64,000 nt of DNA from Aequorivita sp. HC6-5 (GCA_905182755.1 CAJJCS010000002.1:186001-250000), one strand, 5' to 3'; positions 28,356 through 38,601 are shown, numbered from the stretch's first letter. Translations and numbers: made by a program. Notes: generated by a model not told the origin, from the sequence alone.

Positions 28356-28643
28356 TTAATTAAAATATAGTACATATGCTGAAATAGCTGTAATAAATGT
28401 AGCCATTACAACACCTCTAGCTCTGTAATCTCTATCAAACTTTAAAAAACCAAAAAACAATACCAGGTTTGGTAAAGCGCCCAATGTTAATACTGCCCAT
28501 GCATTTCCAGTTTTTAAGTAAAAATCAAAAACTTCTGAAATACTTGTTCCTTTTAAAAAGGATATGATGACTATACACATGCCAACTCCTGTTGCATTTG
28601 CAATGATCCCGGTTAGAAAGCCTATTATTATTTGTTTTTTCAT
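28356..28643 (-). CDS. Small conserved membrane protein between surE and lpxB
   Basis: A 95-residue protein with about three hydrophobic segments (residues 5-29, 48-66 and 76-93). The start directly abuts the surE stop, so translation is probably coupled. I do not recognise a functional domain. Its conserved place before lpxB suggests an envelope role, which is inference. Confidence 0.75.
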   Translation of the reverse strand: MKKQIIIGFLTGIIANATGVGMCIVIISFLKGTSISEVFDFYLKTGNAWAVLTLGALPNLVLFFGFLKFDRDYRARGVVMATFITAISAYVLYFN

Positions 28644-29420
28644 CTATAAATCCCAGGTATTAATATCTTTTATGGCGTGGTGGGCTGTTAAATCGAATTG
28701 TACTGGAACCACAGATACGTATCCATTGGCAAGTGCCCATTCGTCAGTGTCTTCGCCTTTGTCTTTATTTATAAACTCTCCAGTGAGCCAGTAATAATCT
28801 CTGCCCAGTGGGCTTGTTCTTTTGTCAAATTTTTCTTGCCAATACGCATCTGCTTGTCTGCACACTTTTACACCTTTAATTTTCTCTTGCGGAAGTTTAG
28901 GTATGTTTACATTAAGTACAACTCCAGAGGGGAGCCCCTGGGCAAGACATTTTTCAATCATTAGCTTGATGTATTTTTTTGCAGGTTCAAAATCTGCCTC
29001 TAGAGAGTAGTCTAGTAAAGAAAACCCAATAGATGGAATACCAACGGTTCCTGCCTCAACAGCTGCGCTCATGGTACCGCTATATATTACATTAATAGAA
29101 GAATTACTGCCATGGTTTACGCCACTTAGGCATAAATCTGGTTTTCTGTCTAGTAATTCGTTAATGGCAATTTTCACACAATCTACGGGAGTGCCACTAC
29201 AACTATATTCTTTTTGAGGAGCATCTTTGTCAATTAGTATACTATTGCAGTATATCGTATCGTTAATAGTTATGGCATGACCCATTGCACTTTGGGGTGC
29301 ATCTGGAGCTACCACCACAACATCTCCAAAAGTAGTTGCTACTTCAATGAGTGCTCTAATTCCAGGGGCCGTAATGCCATCGTCATTAGTAACTAAAATT
29401 AATGGTTTTTTTGCGTTCAT
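28644..29420 (-). CDS. surE: 5'/3'-nucleotidase SurE
   Basis: A 258-residue SurE-family metal-dependent phosphatase. The N-terminal ILVTNDDGITAPGI carries the two metal-binding Asp residues, VAPDAPQSAMGHAIT the substrate Ser, and DLCLSGVNHGSNSSINVIYSGTM-like sequence the active-site Asn. It removes 5' or 3' phosphates from nucleotides. It is the first gene of the surE-lpxB-comEC run, with a TATTTTTG box 19 bases upstream. Confidence 0.95.
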   Translation of the reverse strand: MNAKKPLILVTNDDGITAPGIRALIEVATTFGDVVVVAPDAPQSAMGHAITINDTIYCNSILIDKDAPQKEYSCSGTPVDCVKIAINELLDRKPDLCLSGVNHGSNSSINVIYSGTMSAAVEAGTVGIPSIGFSLLDYSLEADFEPAKKYIKLMIEKCLAQGLPSGVVLNVNIPKLPQEKIKGVKVCRQADAYWQEKFDKRTSPLGRDYYWLTGEFINKDKGEDTDEWALANGYVSVVPVQFDLTAHHAIKDINTWDL

Positions 29421-29439
29421 TGATCCTGTGTTTGTCCTA

Positions 29440-29447
29440 CAAAAATA
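29440..29447 (-). promoter_or_regulatory. TAnnTTTG -7 box for surE
   Basis: TATTTTTG on the minus strand, 19 bases upstream of the surE ATG. Confidence 0.55.
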
Positions 29448-29580
29448 CAGTTATTAATTGTATGTATAACCATGGAGGAAAATAACAATTTTTAGCCATC
29501 TATTAACAAAAAAATAGGAATTATAAAGAGGCTTGGCATGGTTTTTTATATATTTTTAACGTGATTTAAAAAGATAGTTT

Positions 29581-31758
29581 ATGCAACTGATGAAAAAGAA
29601 TTTTAAAGTACTCTTATTGGCTGTTTTTGTAGCGGCAGCATCTTGCAGCTTTACCACCAAAAGCTTTGATAATCCAGAGAAAGACAAACTCTTAATAGAT
29701 TTGGTAACCTATGTTCTTGAAAAAGGGCACTATGATGCCCCGCCCATAGATGATGCTTTTTCTATGGCTGTATACACCAAGTTTATTGATGGGGTTGACC
29801 CTATTAAGCGCTATTTTTTAGCGCAGGATATCCAAGAATTTGAGCAGTATAAACTCCAGATTGATGATCAATTAAAAATGAAAGATTTGTCTTTCTTTAA
29901 TCTGGTTTATGATCGCCTAGTACTGCGTATGGAGGAATCAAAAAAAATCTATCAAAACGCATTAAGCACTCCTTTCGATTATACAAAAGATGAATCCATT
30001 AATGTAGATTACGATGCCTCTAGCTATGCAAACAACAAAAAAGAGTTGCAGGCCCGTTGGAGAAAACAGTTAAAGTTTTCTACCATCTCTACCTATTATG
30101 ATTTTCTACAAGAAAAACAAACTGTTGAAAAAAGAAAGGCTGAGGCTCTTAAACAATCAAAACAATACATTGCCACTGTTAATGAAGACCTAACTGATAC
30201 ACAATTAGAAGAAAAATCTAGAGCCTCTACCCAAACAAACTTGGAAGAGTATTATGATTTTACAGATGATCTGCAACGCAAAGATTATTTTGCTATTTTC
30301 TTAACCACAATTGTGGAACAGTTTGACCCACACACAAACTATATGGCGCCTCCAGATAGAGATCGTTTTGACCAGCGTATGTCTGGAAAACTTGAAGGTG
30401 TTGGAGCTAGACTCCAAAAAAAGAAAGACTATATAAACGTTATAGAAGTTATTAGTGGTGGGCCTGCTTGGCGTGGTGAGCACGTCGAGGTAGGAGATAT
30501 ATTATTGAAAGTTAGACAAGAAGATGAGCTTGAACCGGTAAGTATTGTTGGGATGAGAATTGATGATGCTGTAAAACTAATTAAAGGGCCAAAGGGATCA
30601 AAGGTAATACTTACTGTAAAAGGAGTAGATGGATCTATAAGAGAAGAAATAATAACACGTGATGTTGTAGAATTGGAGGAGACCTATGCAAAATCAACTA
30701 TAATTGGTAAACAAGACAACACCTATGGTTTAATTAATTTGCCGGCATTTTATTTTAACATGCAAAACTATAAAGAACGCAATGCAGCAACAGATATTAA
30801 AAAGGAAATTCTTAGCCTTAAAAAAGAGGGGATAGAAGGGTTGGTGCTAGATTTAAGAAACAACGGAGGAGGTTCTCTAAGAACTGCAGTAGATATTGCA
30901 GGGCTTTTTATTAAAGAAGGCCCCGTTGTACAAGTTGCAAGTAGTGATGGTACTAAAGATGTGCTAGAAGATAAAGATGCCGCAATTATTTGGGATGGCC
31001 CTCTTGTTATTTTAGTAAACGAGCTTTCTGCATCTGCCTCAGAAATATTGGCAGCAGCCATGCAAGATTATAAAAGAGCTATTATTATTGGAAGCAAACA
31101 AACCTACGGTAAAGGTACGGTTCAAAATGTGGTAGATTTAAATAGATGGTTGCGTAAAAATGATCAAGGAGATATGGGCGCTTTGAAGCTAACCACTCAA
31201 AAGTTTTATAGAGTTAATGGAGGGTCTACTCAGTTAGAAGGTGTTAAAAGTGACGTGGTGATGCCAGATCGGTACAGTTATTTTGATGTTGGAGAGCGAG
31301 ATTATGACAACCCATTGCCTTATGATAAAATAACTCCAGCAAGTTTTCAGCTTTGGGAAGGATATATAGATTACCAGACAACCATAGATAAAAGTAGAGA
31401 ACGAATTGCTCAAAACAATCAATTAAAACTTATCGAGCAAAACGCTTTGTACATTAAAGAGCGTCGTGACCAAATGGATGTAACACTAAATTTAACTGGC
31501 TACACTGCCCAAATAGATGAAAATAAGCAGGCTGTAAATAAATTTGATTCTTTAGACACCTATGATAATAAGTTAAGTTACCGCTCACTCCCAGATGAGC
31601 TAGTTTTGATGCGTGAAGACACCACCTTGGTTGAGAAACGTAAAAGATGGCATAAAAACCTGACTAAAGATGTATACCTTGAGGAGGCAATTAGTGTTCT
31701 GCAAGATCTAAAGCTGGCGAACATTAATAATGGAAATACACCAAAACTGAAAAATTAA
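29581..31758 (+). CDS. Carboxy-terminal processing (tail-specific) protease, Prc/CtpA family
   Basis: A 725-residue S41 protease. The N-terminus is a lipoprotein-type signal (VLLLAVFVAAASCSF); an alternative ATG at 29590 gives a tighter signal. A long N-terminal domain (residues 30-240) precedes a PDZ domain (about 245-335, LEGVGARLQKKKDYINV), then the peptidase with LDLRNNGGGSL, the catalytic Ser in NELSASASEI and the catalytic Lys in GSKQTYGKGTVQ. A C-terminal DUF3340 region follows. It trims C-termini of periplasmic proteins. It is monocistronic, with a terminator after it. Confidence 0.92.
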   Translation: MQLMKKNFKVLLLAVFVAAASCSFTTKSFDNPEKDKLLIDLVTYVLEKGHYDAPPIDDAFSMAVYTKFIDGVDPIKRYFLAQDIQEFEQYKLQIDDQLKMKDLSFFNLVYDRLVLRMEESKKIYQNALSTPFDYTKDESINVDYDASSYANNKKELQARWRKQLKFSTISTYYDFLQEKQTVEKRKAEALKQSKQYIATVNEDLTDTQLEEKSRASTQTNLEEYYDFTDDLQRKDYFAIFLTTIVEQFDPHTNYMAPPDRDRFDQRMSGKLEGVGARLQKKKDYINVIEVISGGPAWRGEHVEVGDILLKVRQEDELEPVSIVGMRIDDAVKLIKGPKGSKVILTVKGVDGSIREEIITRDVVELEETYAKSTIIGKQDNTYGLINLPAFYFNMQNYKERNAATDIKKEILSLKKEGIEGLVLDLRNNGGGSLRTAVDIAGLFIKEGPVVQVASSDGTKDVLEDKDAAIIWDGPLVILVNELSASASEILAAAMQDYKRAIIIGSKQTYGKGTVQNVVDLNRWLRKNDQGDMGALKLTTQKFYRVNGGSTQLEGVKSDVVMPDRYSYFDVGERDYDNPLPYDKITPASFQLWEGYIDYQTTIDKSRERIAQNNQLKLIEQNALYIKERRDQMDVTLNLTGYTAQIDENKQAVNKFDSLDTYDNKLSYRSLPDELVLMREDTTLVEKRKRWHKNLTKDVYLEEAISVLQDLKLANINNGNTPKLKN

Positions 31759-31777
31759 TTTTCATTATCATTTATAC

Positions 31778-31816
31778 AACCTGCTATGATTCACTAATTA
31801 TAGCAGGTTTTTTTCT
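31778..31816 (+). terminator. Terminator after the tail-specific protease
   Basis: The stem AACCTGCTAT / ATAGCAGGTT with a 12-base loop, followed by a T run. Confidence 0.85.
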
Positions 31817-31840
31817 GCTTTATAAGTGGCTAAGTTTTGC

Positions 31841-31848
31841 TACATTTA
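31841..31848 (+). promoter_or_regulatory. -7-like box 4 bases upstream of a GTG start (leaderless candidate)
   Basis: TACATTTA (one mismatch to TAnnTTTG) ends 4 bases before the GTG at 31853. It lies inside the longer open frame from ATG 31826, which supports GTG as the true start. Confidence 0.45.
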
Positions 31849-31852
31849 CCTT

Positions 31853-32953
31853 GTGAAAAAAGCTACATCATTATCACAATTAGCCTTTCAGAAGTTTTGT
31901 AAAAACTTTTGGGGAATGCTAAGTGTTGCGTTTTTAACCTTGGCTGTGCTGGTGGCAATTTTCGCCTATGGCTTGGCGCCAGATAATAGTGAAAACGCAA
32001 ATCAAATGCATTTGTCTATTCATTCCAAAGCGCCAGGATTTACAGTTAAAATGCTTGTTTTACCTGCTGGCTTAGAAAAGCAAAAAGGGTTTTATACTTT
32101 TTTCTTTGGCAATGAAAATGCTACTACAGAAATTCCAATAAGTGGCTATAGTGTTTTGCAAAATGGTATTTCTATCTCTCAGTATACAGAAGATGGCTCT
32201 GGTCTTACAAAAGATTTTTCACTTGATCGGTTTCCAAATCTTGCAGTGTCAAGCCAGATTCCAACTAGGTATATTAAAGAACAAACGTTTTTATTAGGCA
32301 CCGATAAGTATGGCCGAGACTTGCTTAGCAGGATGTTAATAGGCATACGTATTTCTTTAGCTATCGGTTTTGTAGCTGTTTTTATATCTCTTATAATAGG
32401 TGTTTCACTGGGCGCTATTGCAGGTTATTTTGGCGGAAAAGTAGATGCCATTATAATGTGGATTATTAATGTTACATGGTCCATACCAACTCTTTTATTA
32501 GTCATTGCCATTACCTTGGCTCTTGGAAAGGGTTTTTGGCAGGTTTTTATAGCCGTAGGATTAACCATGTGGGTAGAAGTTGCTAGAGTGGTAAGAGGGC
32601 AGGTGATGAGTGTAAAACAAATGCAATATGTAACTGCTGCCAGAGCCTTAGGTTTCACAGATTATAGAATTATTACAAAGCATATATTACCCAATATTAT
32701 GGCGCCAGTTATCATCATTAGCGCTGCTAATTTTGCAGGTGCAATCCTTATAGAAAGTGGGCTAAGTTTCTTGGGTATTGGAGCCCAGCCCCCAATGCCT
32801 AGTTGGGGAGGTATTATTAAAGATCATTACAGCTATATTGTTTTGGGTAAGCCTTATCTGGCAATCATACCAGGGCTCGCCATTATGAGTTTGGTAACTG
32901 CATTTATGTTGGTTGGTAATGCCCTTCGAGATGCATTAGATGTGAAAAATTAA
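31853..32953 (+). CDS. ABC transporter permease, DppC/OppC type
   Basis: A 366-residue inner-membrane permease. After an N-terminal helix and a periplasmic region (to about residue 150) come five helices and the EAA loop (ARALGFTDYRIITKHILPN), ending in GLSFLGIGAQPPMPSWG, a hallmark of peptide-type DppC permeases. It would import oligopeptides or nickel with partner subunits that are not in this window, so it is an orphan here. I chose GTG 31853 because a promoter box overlaps the longer frame starting at ATG 31826. Confidence 0.85.
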   Translation: MKKATSLSQLAFQKFCKNFWGMLSVAFLTLAVLVAIFAYGLAPDNSENANQMHLSIHSKAPGFTVKMLVLPAGLEKQKGFYTFFFGNENATTEIPISGYSVLQNGISISQYTEDGSGLTKDFSLDRFPNLAVSSQIPTRYIKEQTFLLGTDKYGRDLLSRMLIGIRISLAIGFVAVFISLIIGVSLGAIAGYFGGKVDAIIMWIINVTWSIPTLLLVIAITLALGKGFWQVFIAVGLTMWVEVARVVRGQVMSVKQMQYVTAARALGFTDYRIITKHILPNIMAPVIIISAANFAGAILIESGLSFLGIGAQPPMPSWGGIIKDHYSYIVLGKPYLAIIPGLAIMSLVTAFMLVGNALRDALDVKN

Positions 32954-32959
32954 TACTCT

Positions 32960-34222
32960 TTAGGTGTAGTAATAGTTTGAAGCATCAAGTCTTACAAAAA
33001 TAAAGAGTAAAATAGTAAAGCCCCATAAGCCGGACCCTCCATAGCTAAAGAAAGGCAATGGAATCCCTACGGTAGGAAACAAGCCAGTTACCATCCCTAC
33101 ATTTATAAAAAAGTGAAAGAAAAGGATAGCGCCTACACTATACCCATACACCCGGGCAAATTGGCTCTTTTGTTGTTCTGCCAGTACTAGCACTCTTATT
33201 ATTAAAAAGATAAATAAAATGACTACCCCTAGGCTACCAATAAAACCCCATTCTTCCCCAACGGTACTAAAAATATAATCTGTGTGTTGCTCTGGAACAA
33301 AATTACCTTTGGTTTGTGTGCCTTGGGTCCAACCTTTACCAAACCATCCACCACTGCCAATAGCAATTTCACTTTGGTTGGTGTTATATCCTATCCCCTT
33401 GGTGTCTATTTCTTTACCCAGTACAATATTAAATCTGTCTCTGTGGCGCTGCTCGAACACATTGTTGAATATATAGCTTACAGAAAAGGCAAAACTAATA
33501 CACGCCAAGGCAATGGTTGCATATTTAAAAATAGAGGGTTTTTTCTTTTGTTTTTTATTTCTAAGGAAGATACCAATGGTTATAAGTGCCACAAAAAGTC
33601 CAATCCAAGGAGCACCTACAACTAGGGTTCCTACAAACAGTGCGGCGGCAAAAAAACCAAGCAGTAAATAAACAAAATGGAGCCCTTCTCGATACAAAGG
33701 AAAAATAAAGGCAACATAGATTAAAGCGCTACCTGGGTCTGGCTGCGGAATAATAAATATAGCAGGCAGGGCCAAAATAAGAAACGCTTTGAGCTGATCT
33801 TTAAAAGCGTTCATGTTGGTTTGTATATCACTCACATATTTTGCCAGCGCTAGGGCTGTTGCTGCCTTAGCAAATTCGCTAGGTTGTATGCTTGCTGGGC
33901 CAATTAAATACCATGATGTGGCACCATTTACATTATTTCCGAAGATATACAATCCAAGAAGTGTGATTAATGAAACTAGGTAAATAATACTCGAAAACCG
34001 CTCATAAAACTTTGCCTCTAAGGCTAAAATAAATACAATAAGTATAAAGCTAAGGCAAATCCAAAGCAACTGCTTTGTATAAATATTACTAAAGTCAAAA
34101 AAGCTTCCGCCAGATTGAGTATATGATGCAGAATAGATGTTTACCCATCCAATGCTTACCAAGGATAAAAATAGCAGGATGATAATCCAATCAAATTTTA
34201 ATGTGTTTTTTATTGTCGCCAT
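32960..34222 (-). CDS. rodA: Rod-shape peptidoglycan polymerase RodA
   Basis: A 420-residue SEDS-family protein with about ten helices. Conserved segments include GPASIQPSEFAKAATALALA, PDPGSALIYVAF, FVPEQHTDYIFSTVGEEWGF and GIPLPFFSYGGSG. RodA polymerises glycan strands during cell elongation together with PBP2, whose gene mrdA ends one base into the rodA start codon. It is the last gene of the mre operon. Confidence 0.95.
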   Translation of the reverse strand: MATIKNTLKFDWIIILLFLSLVSIGWVNIYSASYTQSGGSFFDFSNIYTKQLLWICLSFILIVFILALEAKFYERFSSIIYLVSLITLLGLYIFGNNVNGATSWYLIGPASIQPSEFAKAATALALAKYVSDIQTNMNAFKDQLKAFLILALPAIFIIPQPDPGSALIYVAFIFPLYREGLHFVYLLLGFFAAALFVGTLVVGAPWIGLFVALITIGIFLRNKKQKKKPSIFKYATIALACISFAFSVSYIFNNVFEQRHRDRFNIVLGKEIDTKGIGYNTNQSEIAIGSGGWFGKGWTQGTQTKGNFVPEQHTDYIFSTVGEEWGFIGSLGVVILFIFLIIRVLVLAEQQKSQFARVYGYSVGAILFFHFFINVGMVTGLFPTVGIPLPFFSYGGSGLWGFTILLFIFVRLDASNYYYT

Positions 34223-36087
34223 TATTGGTTGATTTTAAACGGCTTTCCAGCATAAGGTTTGTTGTACTCCTCTTCCAAAGATCCGTTTAAAACAAAAGCC
34301 TCCATATCTGTTCTAGTGATTTCTCCTTTGATGTACTTCTCTATCATAAGACTGGCAATTCTTCCTGCCCAACGCGCACCCCAATATCCATTTTCAACAA
34401 AAACAGCAATGGCAATTTTCGGGTTGTCTTTTGGGGCAAAGGCAACAAAAACCGAGTGGTCTGTAAGTTGTTTTACACTACCATTAATTTTTTTAAAATT
34501 TTCTGCAGTTCCGGTTTTTCCGCAAATTTCTATATCAGGTATTTCTAGAAAAGAAGCTGTTCCATCTCTATATACATCATGCATACCTTCTATAATAGGC
34601 TCAAAATACTTTGGGTCTATGCTTGTTTTGTTTTTGTATTCAAAGGCCTTTGCTATAGTGTCATGATCTTGTATGTTTTTTATCATATGAGGGCGTACCC
34701 ACCAACCTCTGTTGGCTATAGCTGCCGTAAAGTTTGCCATTTGTATGGGCGTTAAGAGCACCTCTCCTTGACCTATGGCGTTTGATATGGTTGCCGTTGC
34801 ATACCAATTGTTGTTTGGATATTTGGCATTGTATGTTTTTGAACTAGGTATTTTACCCTTACTACCAGCGGGTAAATCATATCCAAGGTAGTTTCCTAAA
34901 CCAAAACTTGTTAAATGACCTCGCCAATTGTCAATTCCTTGTTGAGGTGTGTTGTATTTTTCAATCACACGCTTGTAAACGGTACAAAAATAGGTGTTAC
35001 AAGATTTGGCAATTCCTCCTTGCAAGTTTACAGGGCTTTTGTGCTCATGACATCCTAATTTACGTCCTCTTTTTCCGTAATAATATCCTCCCCGACATTC
35101 AATTTTTTCATCAAGGCTCACTACATTTTCTTGCATTGCAATAAGCGCTGTTAGGGTTTTAAATGGAGAACCTGGCGGATACTCTGCCTTAAGCCCTCTA
35201 TCAAAAAGAGGGATGGCTATGGTATCATAATAAAGTTTGGTGAAATTTTCAGAACGTTCTCTGCCCACCAATAAACCTGGATCATAGTAGGGTGCTGTTA
35301 CCAGAGATAAAATCTCTCCTGAGGAAGGTTCTATTGCAACAATACCACCTCGTTTGTTTGTAAATAGCTTTTCTCCATAGGCCTGAAGCGCAGCATCAAT
35401 AGTAAGGGTGATGTCTTTTCCGCGTTTTGGGAGTGTGTCAAAAATCCCGTCTTTGTAGGCGCCTATATCTCTATTGAATCTATCCTTTTGAATATATTTT
35501 ACCCCTTTTGTGCCTCGTAATATTTGTTCGTATTGTTTTTCAATACCCGTCATTCCTATTATTTCTCCCAATTCATAGGCAGGGTTTCTGTCAATAATAT
35601 TTTGATCTACTTCTCTAATGTACCCAAGGACATTTGCAGAATGTGACACTTCATAATCTCGTAATGATCTTTTTTGAATAAAAAACCCACGATGCTTATG
35701 TATCTTTTCAGAGAGTGAGGCGTATTCTTGTTTAGTGAGTTGTGGGATTATTGGCGAGGCTAAACGAGGTGAATACCGCTTTGCAGTAGCAAGCTTTTTC
35801 AGAAATTTTTCTTTAGAAATATGAAGCAGTTCACAAAACGCCACCGTGTCCAAATCTTTAACCTCTCTTGGGATAACCATTACATCATAGGACGGCTGGT
35901 TTTGCACCAATAAAGAGCCGTTTCTATCAAAGATATATCCTCTTTGCGGGAAATCATAGACAGTTTTTACTGCATTATTCTCAGAAAGCTTTGCAAAAGA
36001 AGTGTCATAAATTTGCAAGTAAAAAAGCCGCCCAGTAAATACAAGGGCAGTAACAAGAACAATAAAAAGCAATAAAAACTTTCTCAT
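34222..36087 (-). CDS. mrdA: Penicillin-binding protein 2 (peptidoglycan transpeptidase MrdA)
   Basis: A 621-residue class B PBP. It has an N-terminal membrane anchor (residues 3-24), a PBP dimerisation domain and the transpeptidase domain. Active-site motifs are SPFK (in PPGSPFKTLTALIAM), SCN (AKSCNTYFCTVYK) and KTG (CGKTGTAENF). It cross-links peptidoglycan for rod elongation with RodA and MreBCD. Its stop overlaps the rodA start by one base. Confidence 0.95.
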   Translation of the reverse strand: MRKFLLLFIVLVTALVFTGRLFYLQIYDTSFAKLSENNAVKTVYDFPQRGYIFDRNGSLLVQNQPSYDVMVIPREVKDLDTVAFCELLHISKEKFLKKLATAKRYSPRLASPIIPQLTKQEYASLSEKIHKHRGFFIQKRSLRDYEVSHSANVLGYIREVDQNIIDRNPAYELGEIIGMTGIEKQYEQILRGTKGVKYIQKDRFNRDIGAYKDGIFDTLPKRGKDITLTIDAALQAYGEKLFTNKRGGIVAIEPSSGEILSLVTAPYYDPGLLVGRERSENFTKLYYDTIAIPLFDRGLKAEYPPGSPFKTLTALIAMQENVVSLDEKIECRGGYYYGKRGRKLGCHEHKSPVNLQGGIAKSCNTYFCTVYKRVIEKYNTPQQGIDNWRGHLTSFGLGNYLGYDLPAGSKGKIPSSKTYNAKYPNNNWYATATISNAIGQGEVLLTPIQMANFTAAIANRGWWVRPHMIKNIQDHDTIAKAFEYKNKTSIDPKYFEPIIEGMHDVYRDGTASFLEIPDIEICGKTGTAENFKKINGSVKQLTDHSVFVAFAPKDNPKIAIAVFVENGYWGARWAGRIASLMIEKYIKGEITRTDMEAFVLNGSLEEEYNKPYAGKPFKINQ

Positions 36088-36121
36088 TTATATTTTAGTA
36101 GTACCCTTTAATGTACCACTT

Positions 36122-36637
36122 CTAGTTTTCTTTTGTGTCGAACAAAAGTAGTATGCACAAAATAAGTAGCACACTGAATATTCCAGAAAATAGCGTTGAC
36201 TTTAGGATTAAAACAATGTGAGACAGGCTAAAAATTTCTAGACCAAACAACACAAAGTGATGTATAAACACCATTAGTGTAATGTAAAATACACGTTCTT
36301 TAAAGGTAACTTTATTTAGTTTTACAGCATTGTATTCATAACTCACACCAAAAGAAAATTTCAGTATACCAGGACGTAAAAATCCAACAAGCACGCAAGC
36401 CGCGGCGTGTACTCCTCCAGAATCTGAAAATAAATCTATACTAAGTCCTAATAAGAAGCTTAAGAAAATGAGCAGTGTCTTACTTCCATCAAAGGGAAAC
36501 AGTAGTATGAAAATCAGATATGCATATGGATTTACATATCCTAAAAAATTAATATGGTTTAATACAATAACCTGTAACAACATCAAGACAACAAAGCGAA
36601 CTATATTTAAAATGATTTGATTATTCTGCATCGTCAC
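36122..36637 (-). CDS. mreD: Rod shape-determining protein MreD
   Basis: A 171-residue protein with five or six membrane helices, including LLGLSIDLFSDSGGVHAAACVLVG with the MreD-like Asp-Xaa-Phe pattern (longest quoted part abbreviated by position: residues 61-84). It sits between mreC and mrdA and overlaps the mreC end by 17 bases. Its role is to anchor the MreBC elongation complex. Confidence 0.9.
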   Translation of the reverse strand: MTMQNNQIILNIVRFVVLMLLQVIVLNHINFLGYVNPYAYLIFILLFPFDGSKTLLIFLSFLLGLSIDLFSDSGGVHAAACVLVGFLRPGILKFSFGVSYEYNAVKLNKVTFKERVFYITLMVFIHHFVLFGLEIFSLSHIVLILKSTLFSGIFSVLLILCILLLFDTKEN

Positions 36638-37440
36638 TGGATTGAAGTTGAATAATCTCTTTCTTGTTTTTATTTTTAATTACAAACACATGGCTTAGGT
36701 TTGTCATGTCATTGAATAGCCTCACATCAACAGTGTAGCTGTCGTTATTTTCTAGGGTGTAGTTTGCAACCCTGCCCACTAAAATTCCTTTAGGGAAGAT
36801 GGCAGAATTTCCGCCTGTGATAATAGTGTCTCCAATAGCAATAGGTGCTAGTTTAGGAATTTCGGTAAGTTGTACAACATGTGGGTTTTGTGTGTTCCAG
36901 GTTAAAAACCCAAAATGTTTTGATTTTTTGAGCTGTGCATTAATTTGGCTCTTGGTGTTTAGCAAAGATTGTATCCTTGCGTATTTGCCACTTGTTTTAT
37001 TTATAATGCCCACAATACCTTTGGATGTAATAACACCCATATCAGGCTCTAGGGAGTCATTGTGGCCCTTATCTATAGTGATGTGGTTGTTGGTTTTGTT
37101 GTACACATTGTTAATCACCCTGGCGCCTGTAAATTCAAAGTTTTTTGATAAAAGACTATCTAAGGGTATTTGTGAGATTAGGGGTATTGGTGTTTGCCTG
37201 ATACTTTAAAAGACTGCTGTTTTGCTCTAAAAGTATTTTGTTTTGCTCTTTAAGATCAAAATACTCAGTGATATTTGATGTTACACTGTACACTTTTGCG
37301 CTAAAAAAATTAGTAGAACTTATCAGTTTACTGTTGTGGTAGGAGTGTGACTGTAGCGTTAGAATAAAGGAAATTAAAAACAATAATGCAAACAACAGAA
37401 AATTTTTGTTCTTGATAAAGAAATAAATAATTTGCTGCAT
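36621..37440 (-). CDS. mreC: Rod shape-determining protein MreC (frameshifted)
   Basis: MreC, about 272 residues after correction. The N-terminal part (37156-37440) has a short cytoplasmic start, a membrane helix (residues 12-29) and a coiled coil (LKEQNKILLEQNSSLLKYQ). It stops at 37156. The beta-barrel part (GVITSKGIVGIINKTSGKYA, AIGDTIITGGNSAIFPKGI) is in another frame. Deleting one G from the three at 37164-37166 (plus strand) joins them as TNTLDSLLSKNFEFTGARV. MreC is essential for rod shape in many bacteria and every neighbour is intact, so an assembly error is more likely than loss. Confidence 0.9.
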
Positions 37441-37517
37441 GAATTTATTGTGTCAAGAGATCCTATTTTAGTTAACTGTTTTTTCCAAAAAGACTGGCTC
37501 GTTTAATTTTTGATTTC

Positions 37518-38552
37518 TTACCCCTTACCAATTAAAACACTCTTGTATTTAGCAAGGTTTTTTAGGGTAATACCCGTTCCACGAACTACAGCTCTTAGAG
37601 GGTCTTCTGCAATGTATACCGGCAGGTCTGTTTTTTGAGATAAACGTTTGTCAAGACCTCTTAGCATAGATCCTCCACCGGCAAGATAAATACCAGTGTT
37701 GTATATATCTGCAGCCAATTCTGGTGGTGTTTGTGATAGGGTTTCCATGACAGCATCTTCGATGCGCAGGATAGATTTGTCTAACGCTTTTGCAATTTCA
37801 CGATATCCTGTCATTACTTGTTTTGGTTTCCCTGTTAACAAATCACGACCTTGAACTGCCATTTCTTCTGGGGGAAGTTCTAAATCTTCTGTGGCAGCAC
37901 CAATTTGTATTTTAATTTTCTCGGCGGTTCTATCTCCAACATATAAATTGTGTTGGGTGCGCATGTAATACACAATATCATTGGTAAAGACGTCTCCGGC
38001 AACCTTCACAGATTTATCACAAACAATACCTCCAAGAGCTATTACTGCAATTTCTGTGGTACCACCTCCTATGTCTACCACCATGTTACCTTTAGGTTGC
38101 ATAATATCTACACCAATACCTATGGCTGCTGCCATTGGCTCATGGATTAGGTATACTTCTTTTCCGTTAACTCTTTCTGCACTTTCTTTTACAGCGCGCA
38201 TCTCCACCTCTGTAATACCACTTGGAATACATATTACCATTCTCAGTGAAGGTGTGATCCATTTTTTCTTTAAAGCCGGAATGTCTTTAATGAATATATT
38301 TATCATCTGTTCACTGGCATCAAAATCTGCAATTACTCCGTCCTTAAGAGGCCTAATTGTTTTGATGTTTTCATGGGTCTTTCCTTGCATTAAAGCTGCC
38401 TCTCTACCAACGGCTATTATTTTACCAGTTTCACGATCTCGTGCAACAATAGATGGTGCATCTACTACTACTTTATCGTTATGAATAATAAGCGTGTTTG
38501 CCGTTCCTAGGTCTATGGCAATCTCTTCAGTAAGGAAATCAAAAAATCCCAT
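37518..38552 (-). CDS. mreB: Rod shape-determining actin MreB
   Basis: A 344-residue bacterial actin. Motifs include IAIDLGTANTLI (phosphate 1), HEPMAAAIGIGVDI, DIGGGTTEIAVIALGG (phosphate 2) and the adenosine-site GIYLAGGGSMLRGL. It forms membrane-bound filaments directing lateral wall synthesis. It begins the mreBCD-mrdA-rodA operon, with a TACATTTG box 49 bases upstream of its start. Confidence 0.97.
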   Translation of the reverse strand: MGFFDFLTEEIAIDLGTANTLIIHNDKVVVDAPSIVARDRETGKIIAVGREAALMQGKTHENIKTIRPLKDGVIADFDASEQMINIFIKDIPALKKKWITPSLRMVICIPSGITEVEMRAVKESAERVNGKEVYLIHEPMAAAIGIGVDIMQPKGNMVVDIGGGTTEIAVIALGGIVCDKSVKVAGDVFTNDIVYYMRTQHNLYVGDRTAEKIKIQIGAATEDLELPPEEMAVQGRDLLTGKPKQVMTGYREIAKALDKSILRIEDAVMETLSQTPPELAADIYNTGIYLAGGGSMLRGLDKRLSQKTDLPVYIAEDPLRAVVRGTGITLKNLAKYKSVLIGKG

Positions 38553-38601
38553 GGGTGTTATTGTGGTGTTTTAATTATACGTTATTGTTTAGGCTCTTAC
38601 A

